DNA of 64,000 nucleotides from JAAEPI01 sp965212145 (GCA_965212145.1 CBDBUY010000001.1:186001-250000), one strand, 5' to 3'. Counted from the stretch's first letter, positions 53,401-61,728 are shown. Translations and numbers: made by a program. Notes: a model not told the origin generated them from the sequence alone.

Positions 53401-56365
53401 CGAAACTGGTACCACCGCCACCTTCACTGTCGTACTCGATGCACAACCGCTCTCCGATGTGGTCTTCGATGTGACCTCTGGAGATACCGGCGAAGGAACC
53501 GTGGATTTGGGTACTTTGACCTTCACCAATGCCAACTGGAATGTGGCGCAGACCATCACCGTCACGGGTGTAGACGATCCGACGGTCGATGGAGATATTT
53601 CTTACAATGTGACCGTGGCAGTCGATGATGCGTCCTCCGACGATGCATTTGATGGATTAACTGACAATGTCTCGGTGACCAATACCGACGATGATGTCGC
53701 TGATTTCACAGCTTCCGCCATCTCAGGAAACACCAACGAAACTGGTACCACCGCCACCTTCACTGTCGTACTCGATGCACAACCGCTCTCCGATGTGGTA
53801 TTCGATGTGACCTCTGGAGATACCGGAGAAGGAACCGTGGATTTGGGTACTTTGACCTTCACCAATGCCAACTGGAATGTGGCGCAGACCATCACCGTCA
53901 CGGGTGTAGACGATCCGACGGTCGATGGAGATATTTCTTACAATGTGACCGTGGCAGTCGATGATGCGTCCTCCGACGATGCATTTGATGGATTAACTGA
54001 CAATGTCTCGGTGACCAATGCCGACGATGATGTCGCTGATTTCACAATCACAGAAACAGATGGCACTACACAAACAGCTGAAAGTGGAACCACCGATTCT
54101 TTCACAGTAGTGCTGGATGCTCAGCCCATCAGCAATGTGGTTATCGATATCAGCGTCGGCGATGCAACCGAAGGAACCGCTGATAAAGCGTCCTTGACTT
54201 TTACCAATGCCAACTGGGATACGCCTCAAACTGTGACCATCACCGGACAAGATGAATCGCTGGTCGACGGTGATATCACCTACGATGTGGACATTTCTGT
54301 GAACCCATCCAGCGACGCAGCTTTTGCCGGACTCGCTGATCAGGTGGTCTCCGTTACCAATGCCGATAACGATGTGGCGGGATTCTCGGTAACCGAATCC
54401 GATGGCACAACAGAAACTGATGAAAGTGGAAGTAGTGACACCTTCGAGGTGGTACTGGATGCTCAGCCAGAAAATGATGTCATCATCAACCTGGTCAGTG
54501 GCGATGAAACCGAAGGAACTCTTTCCTCTGTCTCCCTGACTTTCACCAATGCCGACTGGGATACGCCTCAGACCGTCACCCTCACGGGTGTAGACGATGA
54601 ACTGGTGGATGGCGATGTAAGCTTCGATGTGACCCTTTCTGTGGATTCTTCCAGCGATGCAGCCTTTTCTTCATTAGATGCTCAAACCGTCTCAGTCACC
54701 AACGCCGACGATGATGTAGCGGCCTTTGTTATTGCCGAAAGTGGGGGCTCTTCTGCCACCACAGAAGCCGGCGGGACAGATACCTTCACCATCGTGCTGG
54801 AAGCGCAACCAACCGTCGATGTAATCATCAACCTGTCCAGTGACAATGAAGGTGAGGTCTTGGTGGACCCGGCCTTCCTGACATTTACCAACCTCAACTG
54901 GTCGCAGGAACAAACCGTGACCGTCACCGGTGTGGATGATGACGTGGACGACCATGACCAGGAGGTGATCATCACCGCCTCCATTGATCCATCCAGTGAT
55001 GCCACCTTCACCGGGCTGGATGACCAAACCGTGACTGTCACCAATGTAGATGACGATGCACCCGGATACACCGTTGATCCGGTCTCAGGCCTTTCCGTGC
55101 AGGAATCCGGCACGACTGATTCTTTCACCATCTTGCTACAAAGTGAACCAACGGCCGATGTGGTCGTCGATTTTGCCAGCACCAACACCAACGAGGGAAC
55201 CGTCTCTCCTGCTTCATTTACTTTCAACGCCTCCAACTGGGATCAGGCACAGACCATCACCGTCACGGGGGTCGATGACAACTTCAACGACGGGGACGTG
55301 GATTACCTGGTGGAGCTAACTGCCGCCAGCACCGACCCAAGTTATGACGGACTGGACCCCATCGATGTGGCCGTCACCACCGTGGATGATGACTCACCGG
55401 GTCTTGTCGTTTCCAACATCTCCGGAGACATCTCCGAAGAGGGCACCACCGCTACCTTCACCGTGAGACTGGCTTCTGAGCCGGTGAATGATGTGGTCCT
55501 CGACCTGATCTCCCAGGATGAAACGGAAGGGTTGTTGGACGATGATCAACTCGTCTTCACCTCAGCCAACTGGGATCAGACTCAAGTGGTCACCATCACC
55601 GGTGTGGACGACAACCTGGTAGACGGAAACGTCGGCTTCAACGTGACCATCACGGTCGATCCATTGCTCAGCGATGACGACTATGACGCGGTTGAAGCTG
55701 AGGAAATTACCATCACCAACCTGGATGATGATGTGGCATCCATCGTGATCATCGAAACCGACGGCTCCACACAAACGGGCGAAGAAGGCATGACTTCCGA
55801 CTCTTTTGATGTTGTGCTCACCTCTGAGCCGGTAGACAATGTGATACTCAACCTGACCAACGCTGACGATACAGAAGGTACGTTGGACAAGTCCACCCTG
55901 ACCTTCACCTCCGCAGACTGGAATATGCCACAGACAGTCACGGTCACCGCCGTGGATGAAGAAGAGTTTGACGATGACATTCAATACACCATCACCATCA
56001 GCCTAGATGCTTCAAGTGATGCGACCTATCTGGCTGTTGCAGACCAGGTGGTGACAGTCACCAACATCGATGACGATGAGCCTGCAGTGATCGTAGCGAG
56101 AAAGGGATTCTCACCAAATGGGGACGGGAAGAACGACTTCTGGGCTATCGAAGGAATTGAAGACTACCCTGGAAATACGGTGAAGATTTTCAATCGTTGG
56201 GGCAGAATGATAAAGAGCTATAATAATTACGACAATGAAACAGTAAAATGGAGTGGTGAATCAGATTTTAGTGGAAATCAAGTGGAAGATGGAACCTATT
56301 ACTTTGTTCTTCAGGTACCTAACCTGAAGAAACCAGTGAGCGGATACATAGTGGTAAGTAGATAA
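44417..56365 (+). CDS. Giant Calx-beta-repeat adhesin with gliding-type T9SS C-terminal domain
   Basis: A 3982-residue cell-surface protein. Order: signal peptide (about 1-26); beta-helix-like N-terminal repeats (about 30-200); Calx-beta-like modules; cadherin-like modules (about 590-1290); a unique globular domain (about 1288-1640) with WAGCHAVSVMENL and LYQGGHDL; further Ig/cadherin-like modules; some 17 Calx-beta modules of about 112 residues (about 1960-3890), seven nearly identical; and a CHU_C/type-B sorting domain (about 3894-3982, FSPNGDGKNDFWAIEG, IFNRWG, DGTYYFVLQV). The DDD-rich strands suggest Ca2+ binding. By architecture and the following sprF-like gene it is an SprB-like adhesin, possibly for gliding or attachment. 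Confidence 0.93.
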   Translation: MIRLKRAYSFFIAIVVLAIPIFTSATEVETCGGGTADANAENGIDISSGVCAVLKENVGSMSDRIFLASGGTILDIFSDIGTIQANGIYVSNGSTLNVYGDLGTVNGSIMLESGATMNVYGNIDDNSGGILLNDGASLSIYGNVTISSGGVDIKDNASLILNGGNLTVVSGTVKLDQSSSTLEYYNGSTLDIQDNSQKLDNGNSGAVNGDGSGNNILTNDWEGGNGSGNFPEAGGSPYSDSSSGAQVIIAESAGGTVTFESGITDSFDVVLASAPSANVTVDLSSDNTSEGDISPTSITFTTGDWNSAQTITVTPADDLIDDGPQFYFINTSTSSSDGNYGGLPTPNVGVLNKNDGQYPRIIISAPTLTTIENGTTQSFDLTLGDQPASGKIVQIDVTGLDATEGSLNATSFTFDEFNWNVAQAVEITPVDDNPVDGDIDYDLTLSVNTGAANHDSDFDGVSDKVVTVTNQDDETAGFTIDTSSTGNTSESGGSTTFTVVLDAEPLSNVVLRITSLDNTEGLISPSDPHDITFTPTDWFTAQTITVVGQDDVIADGAIAYQVRVRVRDVSSNNQFDPLPDQFVNITNVENVAPTALGGTYSTAEDTERYLTFTELGYSDVDGDTMEKIKISALPGTGVVFVDDVLVNGLYDVGEELQLDEEVTKAEIDAGIFGFLPAQDQNGNGIDSFGFQPHDGTEFSAGSATITFDVTAVNDPPTITVPANQVVNEDGDIQGIEFNVDEGGIADEDVQSLTVSITSSDQSIVQDANILHDFADNDISSADEDGPYFIDITPELEAFGEVTITITVQDNGTGSPLTVETFVLNVRPVNDMPSFTPGLDVTVIEDYGAYSEGWATDVSAGPANESSQVLNFVVTNDNNALFSVQPAISPDGTLTFTTSPDAFGVADVTVYLTDDGGRLFGGVDTSLDETFTLEITAQNDPPTGADQAVSMAVAPSAIPESYYQFNITDFSDQFQDVDLDDFAGIRIISSSVSGARLRYPDELTPLITIPINISDGNIDNLYFEIPESPAVMSFTFKVQDENGAFSTDNYTMYIVVGAASLPTANSITREIDEDTKYVFTTSEFETEYTHPEGVAFDAIKITSLETTGMLKFDGLDVTLNQVIYQSQLDLLTYQPAENENGSSYDSFDFTVLDAAENESASDYVYTFDVIPLNDAPTFVLGDDQFIYDDEGAQTISAFMTGQDDGDPDLSQNLTVVISNSDNSLFTVQPSIDLVSGDLTYTPADEAEGLAIVTVSLTDDGGTTNGGTDASEDQTFKITILDAPESTPTTIPAGSYIVDMGISPQTFENGLYPFGLIYDLTANYSVPISIAINFSKIKDGIDFSHEGVDYRGAPFIISAEYITPEIQDVITSWETNGSKVGGPGDAGIVGNYTTTDALNVPIYVTFSTFPKWTLDVLNGALVGQFFANALIPAEAYQTAYPYELDERDDIFVLPHADPTWDDHSNLYYWNQSLENGGQGGWIWAGCHAVSVMENLSNPIDPSEKMNFLSNPGLIPFDVPGHQDGTPPFSYRYPVHQFMQFMGTFDGATLNGSEQIYLPLLNGKWNASSQIAVYDADHADIPTNSPGEAAKMVFGPAFGDPSNGTVLYQGGHDLNGTGTEVEKVAAQRAFFNFSFLAPLSKVPTVSAFYVPQEMGQGQAYSLLVAGLARDGSSPTYEWRSSCGGSFDDITSPNPMFIAPVVASVTECIITVVITDDQGRQTFKSAVTTILPNEAPTFTSFSASVDNTLEEAQVEITFAELLAASDAEDEDGTIEKFIVQNVSTGTLVIGATSGTATPFDADTNNAIDIANNAYWTPDVDENATIDAFEVLVEDDAGLLSVGNVLVQVDVSPVNDEPSFTKGPDQVVNINEGPQSIANWATDLDKGAANESGQTLSFNVSNDNIGMFSTQPSIDASGTLTFEVGAGQTGMATVTVSVSDDGGVDDGGDDTSPDQTFTITVNSAPSVTAELLSGNTTEAGGTATFNVHLDAQPATDVVLNLSSTDTNEGVITSPTTLTFTNSNWSDDQTVTVTGQDDNVDDGDISYDIDIVVDDAASDNAYDGLSTSITIINEDDDAVGFSLSESTTQLTSEAGTNDSFDLVLDSEPASNVVIIVSSTDTSEGLINKMAGTASGSVEFTFTPGDWNVPQTVDIEGQDDITVDGTVSYTINLSVKDADSDNTYDPVSDQTINVDNADDEIAGFTASAISGNTTESGTAATFTVVLDAQPETDVVFTISSGNISEGTVNPSSLTFTNGNWNVAQTVTVTGINDDGDDGDITYNVTVAVDDTNSDDAFDPLVNQDVAVTNEDDDTAGFTITESDGTTETSETPTSTDSFTVVLDAQPLSDVVFDVTSGDTGEGTVDLGTLTFTNGNWDTPQTVTVTGIDDPTVDGDISYNVTVAVDDASSDDAFDGLTDNVSVTNTDDDTAAFTASAISGNTNETGTTATFTVVLDAQPLSDVVFDVTSGDTGEGTVDLGTLTFTNGNWDTPQTVTVTGIDDPTVDGDISYNVTVAVDDASSDDAFDGLTDNVSVTNTDDDTAAFTASAISGNTNETGTTATFTVVLDAQPLSDVVFDVTSGDTGEGTVDLGTLTFTNGNWDTPQTVTVTGIDDPTVDGDISYNVTVAVDDASSDDAFDGLTDNVSVTNTDDDTAAFTASAISGNTNETGTTATFTVVLDAQPLSDVVFDVTSGDTGEGTVDLGTLTFTNGNWDTPQTVTVTGVDDPTVDGDISYNVTVAVDDASSDDAFDGLTDNVSVTNTDDDVADFTASAISGNTNETGTTATFTVVLDAQPLSDVVFDVTSGDTGEGTVDLGTLTFTNANWNVAQTVTVTGVDDPTVDGDISYNVTVAVDDTSSDDAFDGLTDNVSVTNEDDDVADFTASAISGNTNETGTTATFTVVLDAQPLSDVVFDVTSGDTGEGTVDLGTLTFTNANWNVAQTITVTGVDDPTVDGDISYNVTVAVDDASSDDAFDGLTDNVSVTNTDDDVADFTASAISGNTNETGTTATFTVVLDAQPLSDVVFDVTSGDTGEGTVDLGTLTFTNANWNVAQTITVTGVDDPTVDGDISYNVTVAVDDASSDDAFDGLTDNVSVTNTDDDVADFTASAISGNTNETGTTATFTVVLDAQPLSDVVFDVTSGDTGEGTVDLGTLTFTNANWNVAQTITVTGVDDPTVDGDISYNVTVAVDDASSDDAFDGLTDNVSVTNADDDVADFTITETDGTTQTAESGTTDSFTVVLDAQPISNVVIDISVGDATEGTADKASLTFTNANWDTPQTVTITGQDESLVDGDITYDVDISVNPSSDAAFAGLADQVVSVTNADNDVAGFSVTESDGTTETDESGSSDTFEVVLDAQPENDVIINLVSGDETEGTLSSVSLTFTNADWDTPQTVTLTGVDDELVDGDVSFDVTLSVDSSSDAAFSSLDAQTVSVTNADDDVAAFVIAESGGSSATTEAGGTDTFTIVLEAQPTVDVIINLSSDNEGEVLVDPAFLTFTNLNWSQEQTVTVTGVDDDVDDHDQEVIITASIDPSSDATFTGLDDQTVTVTNVDDDAPGYTVDPVSGLSVQESGTTDSFTILLQSEPTADVVVDFASTNTNEGTVSPASFTFNASNWDQAQTITVTGVDDNFNDGDVDYLVELTAASTDPSYDGLDPIDVAVTTVDDDSPGLVVSNISGDISEEGTTATFTVRLASEPVNDVVLDLISQDETEGLLDDDQLVFTSANWDQTQVVTITGVDDNLVDGNVGFNVTITVDPLLSDDDYDAVEAEEITITNLDDDVASIVIIETDGSTQTGEEGMTSDSFDVVLTSEPVDNVILNLTNADDTEGTLDKSTLTFTSADWNMPQTVTVTAVDEEEFDDDIQYTITISLDASSDATYLAVADQVVTVTNIDDDEPAVIVARKGFSPNGDGKNDFWAIEGIEDYPGNTVKIFNRWGRMIKSYNNYDNETVKWSGESDFSGNQVEDGTYYFVLQVPNLKKPVSGYIVVSR
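51681..54032 (+). repeat. Seven near-identical 336-bp tandem repeats inside the adhesin gene
   Basis: Each unit codes for 112 residues from a point near AFTASAISGNTNETGTTATF to DNVSVTN-DDD. The first three units have TAAF and GNWDTPQT; the last four have VADF and ANWNVAQT, so two sub-families were amplified in blocks. The module just before (about 51409-51680) shares the C-terminal two thirds. Boundaries are given to within a few bases. Confidence 0.92.
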
Positions 56366-56475
56366 TGCAGTATCTCTAAGATATTCTGCAAAATCTCTAA
56401 ATCAATTTCATAGATCTTCGCTTTGCGAAAAAGTACCATAATCTGATCGATTGAAATTTTCGCTCCAGCTTGAGA

Positions 56476-57393
56476 ATGGTTAAGGTAAGAATCATATTAA
56501 TAGGCTTGTTGATTTCAACAAGCAGCGTGGTTGTAGGGCAGCAACGGGGTGCTATCACTCAGTTCATGTTCAACGGGCTCATGTTGAATCCTGCCTATGC
56601 GGGTAGTCATGATGCGCTGAGCCTGGCTGCCATGAGTCGGCATCAATGGGTTGGGCTGGAGGGCGCACCCACTACACAGACTGTTTCGCTTCATGCACCT
56701 TTAAGAAAAAACCATATCGCCGTAGGTGGCTGGGTTTTTAATGACAAAATTGGCGTAACCAGCCAAGTTGGGGCTTTTGGTGTAGGGGCTTATAAGATTG
56801 ATCACAAGAACTACCATATCTCCTTCGGGATGCAAATAGGCATGGTAAACTACAGTTCAAACATGGGCTCCATCGAATTAAGAGATCCGGATGATTTGGA
56901 CTTTTACGACAATTCGACCAATGAATTCCAGCCTAATTTTGGTGCTGGAGTTTACTATTACCGAAGTAACATGTACATCGGGATAAGTGCTCCTGAACTA
57001 ATGAGAAATTCGTATGGGGATTTGAAATCGGAAAGTGGTGGTCGGCAAATTCGCCACTACTACCTGATGACCGGATTCGTTCATCCGCTTTCTCACTCAG
57101 TAAAAATCAAGCCCAATGCACTCGTTAAGTACGCTGACAATGCGCCAGTAAGCCTCGACCTCAATCTTAGCTTTTTGTTTAATGATGTTATTTGGACCGG
57201 AGTGTCATGGCGCAGTTTTGACTCCATTGATCTTATTTTAGAAGCGCAAGTGACCAACAATTTGAGATTCGGATATGCTTTTGACATAACTACTACTGAT
57301 TTAGGACTTACAAATTCCGGTACTCATGAAGTCGTGTTAAATTACCGATTTAGAAGACATATAGATCGGATGATTAAACCAAAATTCTTTTGA
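56476..57393 (+). CDS. PorP/SprF family T9SS-associated outer-membrane protein
   Basis: About 305 residues from the ATG at 56476 (a TTG two codons earlier is less likely). Signal peptide VKVRIILIGLLISTSSVVVG, then typical PorP/SprF start QQRGAITQFMFNGLMLNPAYAGSHDALSL and a beta-barrel with GVGAYYYR-like strands and a C-terminal aromatic strand. These proteins partner a specific large T9SS type-B cargo and are needed for its secretion or attachment; the adhesin gene directly upstream is the evident partner. The stop overlaps the next start. Confidence 0.93.
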   Translation: MVKVRIILIGLLISTSSVVVGQQRGAITQFMFNGLMLNPAYAGSHDALSLAAMSRHQWVGLEGAPTTQTVSLHAPLRKNHIAVGGWVFNDKIGVTSQVGAFGVGAYKIDHKNYHISFGMQIGMVNYSSNMGSIELRDPDDLDFYDNSTNEFQPNFGAGVYYYRSNMYIGISAPELMRNSYGDLKSESGGRQIRHYYLMTGFVHPLSHSVKIKPNALVKYADNAPVSLDLNLSFLFNDVIWTGVSWRSFDSIDLILEAQVTNNLRFGYAFDITTTDLGLTNSGTHEVVLNYRFRRHIDRMIKPKFF

Positions 57394-59534
57394 TGAGACT
57401 CCCTATTTTCATTGGCTTCTTGATAGTGGTGCTGACCGGAGTGGCTCAAGACTTGAAAATCACCAATGCACTTAAGAAACAAGAAGATAGAGCCAGTGCT
57501 TTTTTTAAAAAGCAAGACTACTCCCAAGCGGCCGCCCTCTATGAAGAGGTTTTTGAAAATGAACCCAACAGGGAAGAAATTGCTTTCCAGGCAGCAGAAT
57601 GCTATCGCTTGACGAGTAATTATGTAAAAGCCGAACGTTGGTATAAGAATGGTATAGATGTGAGTGAAGCTCCTGAGCCTACTTATATATTACATTATGC
57701 TCAAGCGCTCACCGCAAATGAAAAGTACGAGGAAGCGAAAATCTGGTTTAGAAGATACAATGAGCTGGTTCCTGACGATCAGCGTGCCATCAAAAAATTG
57801 AATACACTGGAAAACTTACATTTCCATTTTCGGGATTCCGGAGCTGTCATATTGGAAGAATGGAGTGTCAATACTGAATTTGATGAATATGCGCCTGCCT
57901 ATTACCATGGAGGGGTGGCCTTCCTGAGTAATCGGTCAACTACCCAAAAGTTCAAGAACGTGATGAACTGGGGCAATGAGAGTAACTACGATTTATTTTA
58001 CACACGAGAACGGGAGGATGGCCGGATGGAATCTCCCGTGCGTTTTCATCCTGATGTTAACTCCTCCCTACACGAGGGACCATTTGTGTTGGTTGAAGGC
58101 AGTCCGAACGACGAAATTATTTTTACTCAAAGCATGGTGAAAAAAGGAGAGACGTATCTGGCGCTTTACGAAGCGGAAGTAAACACCAGAACGCACGATT
58201 ATTCCAAAATCAAGCCCCTTAATATCAACGACCCGTCATTTTCCAATGCACAGCCGGCATTAAGTCCGGACGGAAATACACTGTTTTTTGCCTCCAGCCG
58301 ACCGGGAGGATATGGGGGAACAGATCTCTACAGGTCATCAAAAACCGAATCCGGATGGAGTGATCCTGAAAATTTGGGTTCCGTTATCAACTCCAAAGGC
58401 GGAGAATACTTCCCTTTTATGATGAATGAGGATGAGTTGGTTTTTGCTTCAGATGGGCACGGTGGACTTGGTGGCATGGACTTGTTCAGTGTGGATCTTT
58501 CTGTGGAGCCTTACAAAATTGAAAACCTCGGATATCCCCTAAATTCCAGTAAAGATGATTACGCCTATATCAGCAACAGCACGGGAACTGAGGGCTATCT
58601 TTCTTCCAACAGAAAATCCGGTCAGGACGATGACATTTTTAAATTCAGAGTGATTTGGTCGGCATATGAACTGACTGTCACGGAATTAGGAGAATCGGAG
58701 TTATTACCTGATGTTGAAGTGAAAGTGATTAAAGGTGGCGAACTTCGGGAGACTCGATACACAAACTCCCGAGGCTTTATTGATCTCCTGGCCATCCCAG
58801 GTGAGGAATTTATTCTGGAAGTAAAAAAAGAGGGCTTTGTAGAAAGCGGCATATCTCTCACTCCAACACTCACCGATGCGGGCAAAATTATTCCGATCCG
58901 AATCGAATTAGAAAGGGAAGTCGCCGAAAAGCCAGCACGAATTGTGGACACGGAAAACCTGGATTACGCCAAGTATTTCCGTCAGGAAAAGTTGGTGGTA
59001 CAGGTAGACGGCAAAGTATACGAATACCGAGAGCTTGGCGATCAAAAATTCTTGGTTTCAGGAGATGAAAAGATCAAATTAGCTGACATTGATGACTCAG
59101 GCCTTTCATTTAAAGAGCGGGCACTTGAAGCACTCAAAGCCTCCAATATTTCCGTTCAGAATACGTTTGATGTCACCACCGTATATTTCGATTACAATTC
59201 AGAGGAGATACGGGAAGAAGATAAGAAGATGCTCGATGGAATTGTTGAGTTGCTTAAAGCAAATGACAATGTTAAAGTAGAAGTTCATGGATTTACCGAT
59301 AGCTTCGGATCTATGAATTTTAACGATCTGTTATCCTTTGCAAGAGCGCAAAAAGTTGCCCGATATTTAATGGAACGAAGAGTTCAAGGGTCTCGGTTGG
59401 TCGTTAACGGCTATGGTGAACAAGGCATTCTGAATGGGTGTACAGATGAGGTGGAATGCTCGGATGTTCAACATAGCGTAAATAGAAGAGTGGAATTCAA
59501 AGTATTAATATACCCTGAAGATTATCAGCTATGA
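57393..59534 (+). CDS. OmpA-family protein with TPR, PD40 propeller and CarboxypepD_reg domains (PorE-like)
   Basis: About 713 residues from the ATG at 57393, overlapping the previous stop as ATGA. Order: signal peptide; TPR-like helices (AAALYEEVFENEPNREEIAF, AERWYKNGI); PD40 blades (ALSPDGNTLFFASSRPGGYG, DELVFASDGHGGLGGMDLF); a CarboxypepD_reg-like fold (about 425-510); and a C-terminal OmpA domain (VYFDYNSEEIREEDKKML, VEVHGFTDSFGSMNFND) that binds peptidoglycan. The architecture matches PorE of the T9SS and the OmpA-type genes found after sprF in gliding bacteria. It probably anchors the adhesin or SprF to the cell wall. Confidence 0.92.
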   Translation: MRLPIFIGFLIVVLTGVAQDLKITNALKKQEDRASAFFKKQDYSQAAALYEEVFENEPNREEIAFQAAECYRLTSNYVKAERWYKNGIDVSEAPEPTYILHYAQALTANEKYEEAKIWFRRYNELVPDDQRAIKKLNTLENLHFHFRDSGAVILEEWSVNTEFDEYAPAYYHGGVAFLSNRSTTQKFKNVMNWGNESNYDLFYTREREDGRMESPVRFHPDVNSSLHEGPFVLVEGSPNDEIIFTQSMVKKGETYLALYEAEVNTRTHDYSKIKPLNINDPSFSNAQPALSPDGNTLFFASSRPGGYGGTDLYRSSKTESGWSDPENLGSVINSKGGEYFPFMMNEDELVFASDGHGGLGGMDLFSVDLSVEPYKIENLGYPLNSSKDDYAYISNSTGTEGYLSSNRKSGQDDDIFKFRVIWSAYELTVTELGESELLPDVEVKVIKGGELRETRYTNSRGFIDLLAIPGEEFILEVKKEGFVESGISLTPTLTDAGKIIPIRIELEREVAEKPARIVDTENLDYAKYFRQEKLVVQVDGKVYEYRELGDQKFLVSGDEKIKLADIDDSGLSFKERALEALKASNISVQNTFDVTTVYFDYNSEEIREEDKKMLDGIVELLKANDNVKVEVHGFTDSFGSMNFNDLLSFARAQKVARYLMERRVQGSRLVVNGYGEQGILNGCTDEVECSDVQHSVNRRVEFKVLIYPEDYQL

Positions 59535-60769
59535 AAGAGGTCATTTTCTTATCGGCCGTTTTGTTTTCTGCCTGGTCAGCAGGACAAGATTGTAAAGCAC
59601 AGGAATTTTTTGAGGCAGGTCCACCCCCTTGTAGCGACATACTTGAAGGTGTTCAATGTGTGAACCTGGACATGACCGATTCTTATGACTTTGAAGGTAA
59701 GGAGTTTATTTTCATTTGGGATATGGGTGATGGCAATCAGGTGGAAGGTACAGCCGTGCAATATTGCTATCAAAAAGGAGGGACCTACGAAGCGGCACTG
59801 ACACTCATCGATCCAGTGACCAAAATAAATATTGAAAGGGAACTGGTCGTTGACATCTTTATTAAAGGTGAGTCAAAGTTGGCCTTAGATTCTGTGGAAC
59901 GAAAAAAGGTGGGTGAGCCATTTACCCCCACTTATGAAATGATTCTGCCCGATGATTACGTTGCAACGAATTATTTCTGGTCATTCGGGAACGGGCAATT
60001 TTCGTGTGATCCCAACCCATCGGTGACATATGCGGCAAATGGAAAAAATCAATTACTTCTAAATGTTCAAGTTGTGAACAAGTCCGACACACTTTACCTA
60101 TGCGATGAGCGAGTCATTGAAGTCGGATCTTCTGACCCATCCGGCGGATTGCTGGATGATCTTTTTGAGAACATAACAGTAGATGCCCGATTCCTTGATG
60201 CCCCAGTGACCTATCAATTGCTACAAAAAAACGAAGATAAATATTCATTTGCAGACCAAGGAAATCTCGAAAGTGGCATGAGCTATGTTCTTGTAGCTTA
60301 TCGGGGAAACAAATTCCTGGTTACCCAACCGGCGACAGGAAGCAGTGCCAGTGAAATCTTGAGCAACATAAATGCCGAGGCGGAAAAACTGGCTAGCTCT
60401 GAACCGGAAGTGCTTCAGTCCATTATTTTTGATTTGAACGAAACCGATTTGTCCAGAAAGAATAAGAAGGAACTTCAGCGAAATGCTGAAAAATTGGCCA
60501 ATGCTCCATTCTTCAAGATTATGATTGGAAGTTATACACACTCCGGAGGATCCTTCGATCGTAATCGGCGGTTGTCGATCAGTCGTAGTGAATTGCTGAA
60601 TGGTCATTTCCTGGAGGAGGGCATTACCGCAGATCGACTTTCGATAGCCGATCCTAATAACCAGAGAGCTTTGATAAACACCTGTCTGACAGGTGGAAAT
60701 TGCGATTACGAAGATGAGGCGCTTAATCGTCGAGCAGATTTTAAAATTGTAGGTTTTTCAATTAATTGA
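59531..60769 (+). CDS. PKD and OmpA-like domain protein
   Basis: A 412-residue protein whose ATG overlaps the previous stop. Signal peptide (VIFLSAVLFSAWSAGQ), PKD-type beta domain(s) (FIFIWDMGDGNQVEGTAVQY, TNYFWSFGNGQFSCDPNPSV), and a C-terminal OmpA-like fold (QSIIFDLNETDLSRKNKKEL, IGSYTHSGGSFDRNRRLSIS). The OmpA part is less canonical than in the gene before, with the peptidoglycan-binding D/R positions partly kept (DRNRRLS). It likely works with the preceding OmpA protein at the cell surface. Confidence 0.85.
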   Translation: MKEVIFLSAVLFSAWSAGQDCKAQEFFEAGPPPCSDILEGVQCVNLDMTDSYDFEGKEFIFIWDMGDGNQVEGTAVQYCYQKGGTYEAALTLIDPVTKINIERELVVDIFIKGESKLALDSVERKKVGEPFTPTYEMILPDDYVATNYFWSFGNGQFSCDPNPSVTYAANGKNQLLLNVQVVNKSDTLYLCDERVIEVGSSDPSGGLLDDLFENITVDARFLDAPVTYQLLQKNEDKYSFADQGNLESGMSYVLVAYRGNKFLVTQPATGSSASEILSNINAEAEKLASSEPEVLQSIIFDLNETDLSRKNKKELQRNAEKLANAPFFKIMIGSYTHSGGSFDRNRRLSISRSELLNGHFLEEGITADRLSIADPNNQRALINTCLTGGNCDYEDEALNRRADFKIVGFSIN

Positions 60770-60771
60770 GT

Positions 60772-61728
60772 ATGAAAAGGATTGGATTTGTAGTTGGTAT
60801 CATGTGTTGCTCATTGTTGCAAGCTCAGCAAGTACCTAATGAAATTGAGAACATAGAATTTCTGGTCACCTTTGGGAAGCAAACACCCATCAGCTGGGGG
60901 GATGACGATTATACCCAGACTTTTTTCTTCATCGTTCCATATGCGTTCAAAGAACCTGTTTATATCCGGGTATTCGATCCGGATGTGGGAGGCAAACATG
61001 ACGAAAAGAAGGATAATTTCAATTCCTTGAGCAAATTCTCCATTTATGGAGGCAAAGGGGCTCATACCAATCCGGATGCCCGAGAAATCGATCCGATCGG
61101 CAACTATAAAAGTGGGACACTACTGGCCACTAAAACATTTCGAGACGAAGAGAGATACGACGATAAGTGGTACACCTTCGGGCCATTTAATCCATCACAG
61201 GGTGAAAATGACTCTAGTGTAAAAGGATATGTATTCAAAGTGATATGCGAGGGAGTAAGAGGTGATGACGGAAATCTTTACCAGTATTTCTTTAGCCTGG
61301 ATGCCAACACCAACATAGAAGTGGAGGGTGCCAATGCTTTTACTTACGAGTATTCTTTCAGGTTGCCTAAAGACAAAGCAATTATCAGCCACATTTATCC
61401 ATTTATCGAGGATGACGTGGTTTCTGTGACGCAGCACAATTTTGATTTTGATTATGACGGTGATATCGTGCTCTATTCAGTAGCCAAAAACCGGCATAAA
61501 ATGAAACGGTCGGCTAATCTGAGGTGGGCTACAAGCAAGCACATAATCACCGAAGAGGAAAAGAACACGACCATTGACATTCAGATCATCAAACAAGGCA
61601 GAACCAATAACGACATGGTTTTCTACTTGAGAAACCAATACGATCGTGCTATACCATTTTTCACCTTGCCTATTGGCGGACCTCCCAAGTACAAATACAA
61701 GGTGAATTTGTCCTATTCTAAAAAATAA
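60772..61728 (+). CDS. Secreted hypothetical protein of the adhesin operon
   Basis: About 318 residues from the ATG at 60772; a TTG at 60766 overlapping the previous stop is an alternative. Signal peptide (RIGFVVGIMCCSLLQAQ) then a beta-rich protein (TFFFIVPYAFKEPVYIRVFD, YEYSFRLPKDKAIISHIYPF). I do not recognise a family. It is co-oriented and packed between the OmpA-type and propeller genes (2 and 11 bp gaps), so it probably belongs to the same surface assembly. Confidence 0.8.
   Translation: MKRIGFVVGIMCCSLLQAQQVPNEIENIEFLVTFGKQTPISWGDDDYTQTFFFIVPYAFKEPVYIRVFDPDVGGKHDEKKDNFNSLSKFSIYGGKGAHTNPDAREIDPIGNYKSGTLLATKTFRDEERYDDKWYTFGPFNPSQGENDSSVKGYVFKVICEGVRGDDGNLYQYFFSLDANTNIEVEGANAFTYEYSFRLPKDKAIISHIYPFIEDDVVSVTQHNFDFDYDGDIVLYSVAKNRHKMKRSANLRWATSKHIITEEEKNTTIDIQIIKQGRTNNDMVFYLRNQYDRAIPFFTLPIGGPPKYKYKVNLSYSKK

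Noticed and set aside
51301..53901. Series of roughly 99-residue open frames on the minus strand with a 336-bp period
   Set aside because: They mirror the tandem repeats of the adhesin gene in the opposite frame and have no start context of their own; they are a by-product of codon composition in the repeats.
56366..56475. Possible terminator between the adhesin and sprF-like genes (TTCGC-TTT-GCGAA)
   Set aside because: The stem is only 5 bp and not followed by a T-run on the plus strand, so a transcription stop is not supported.
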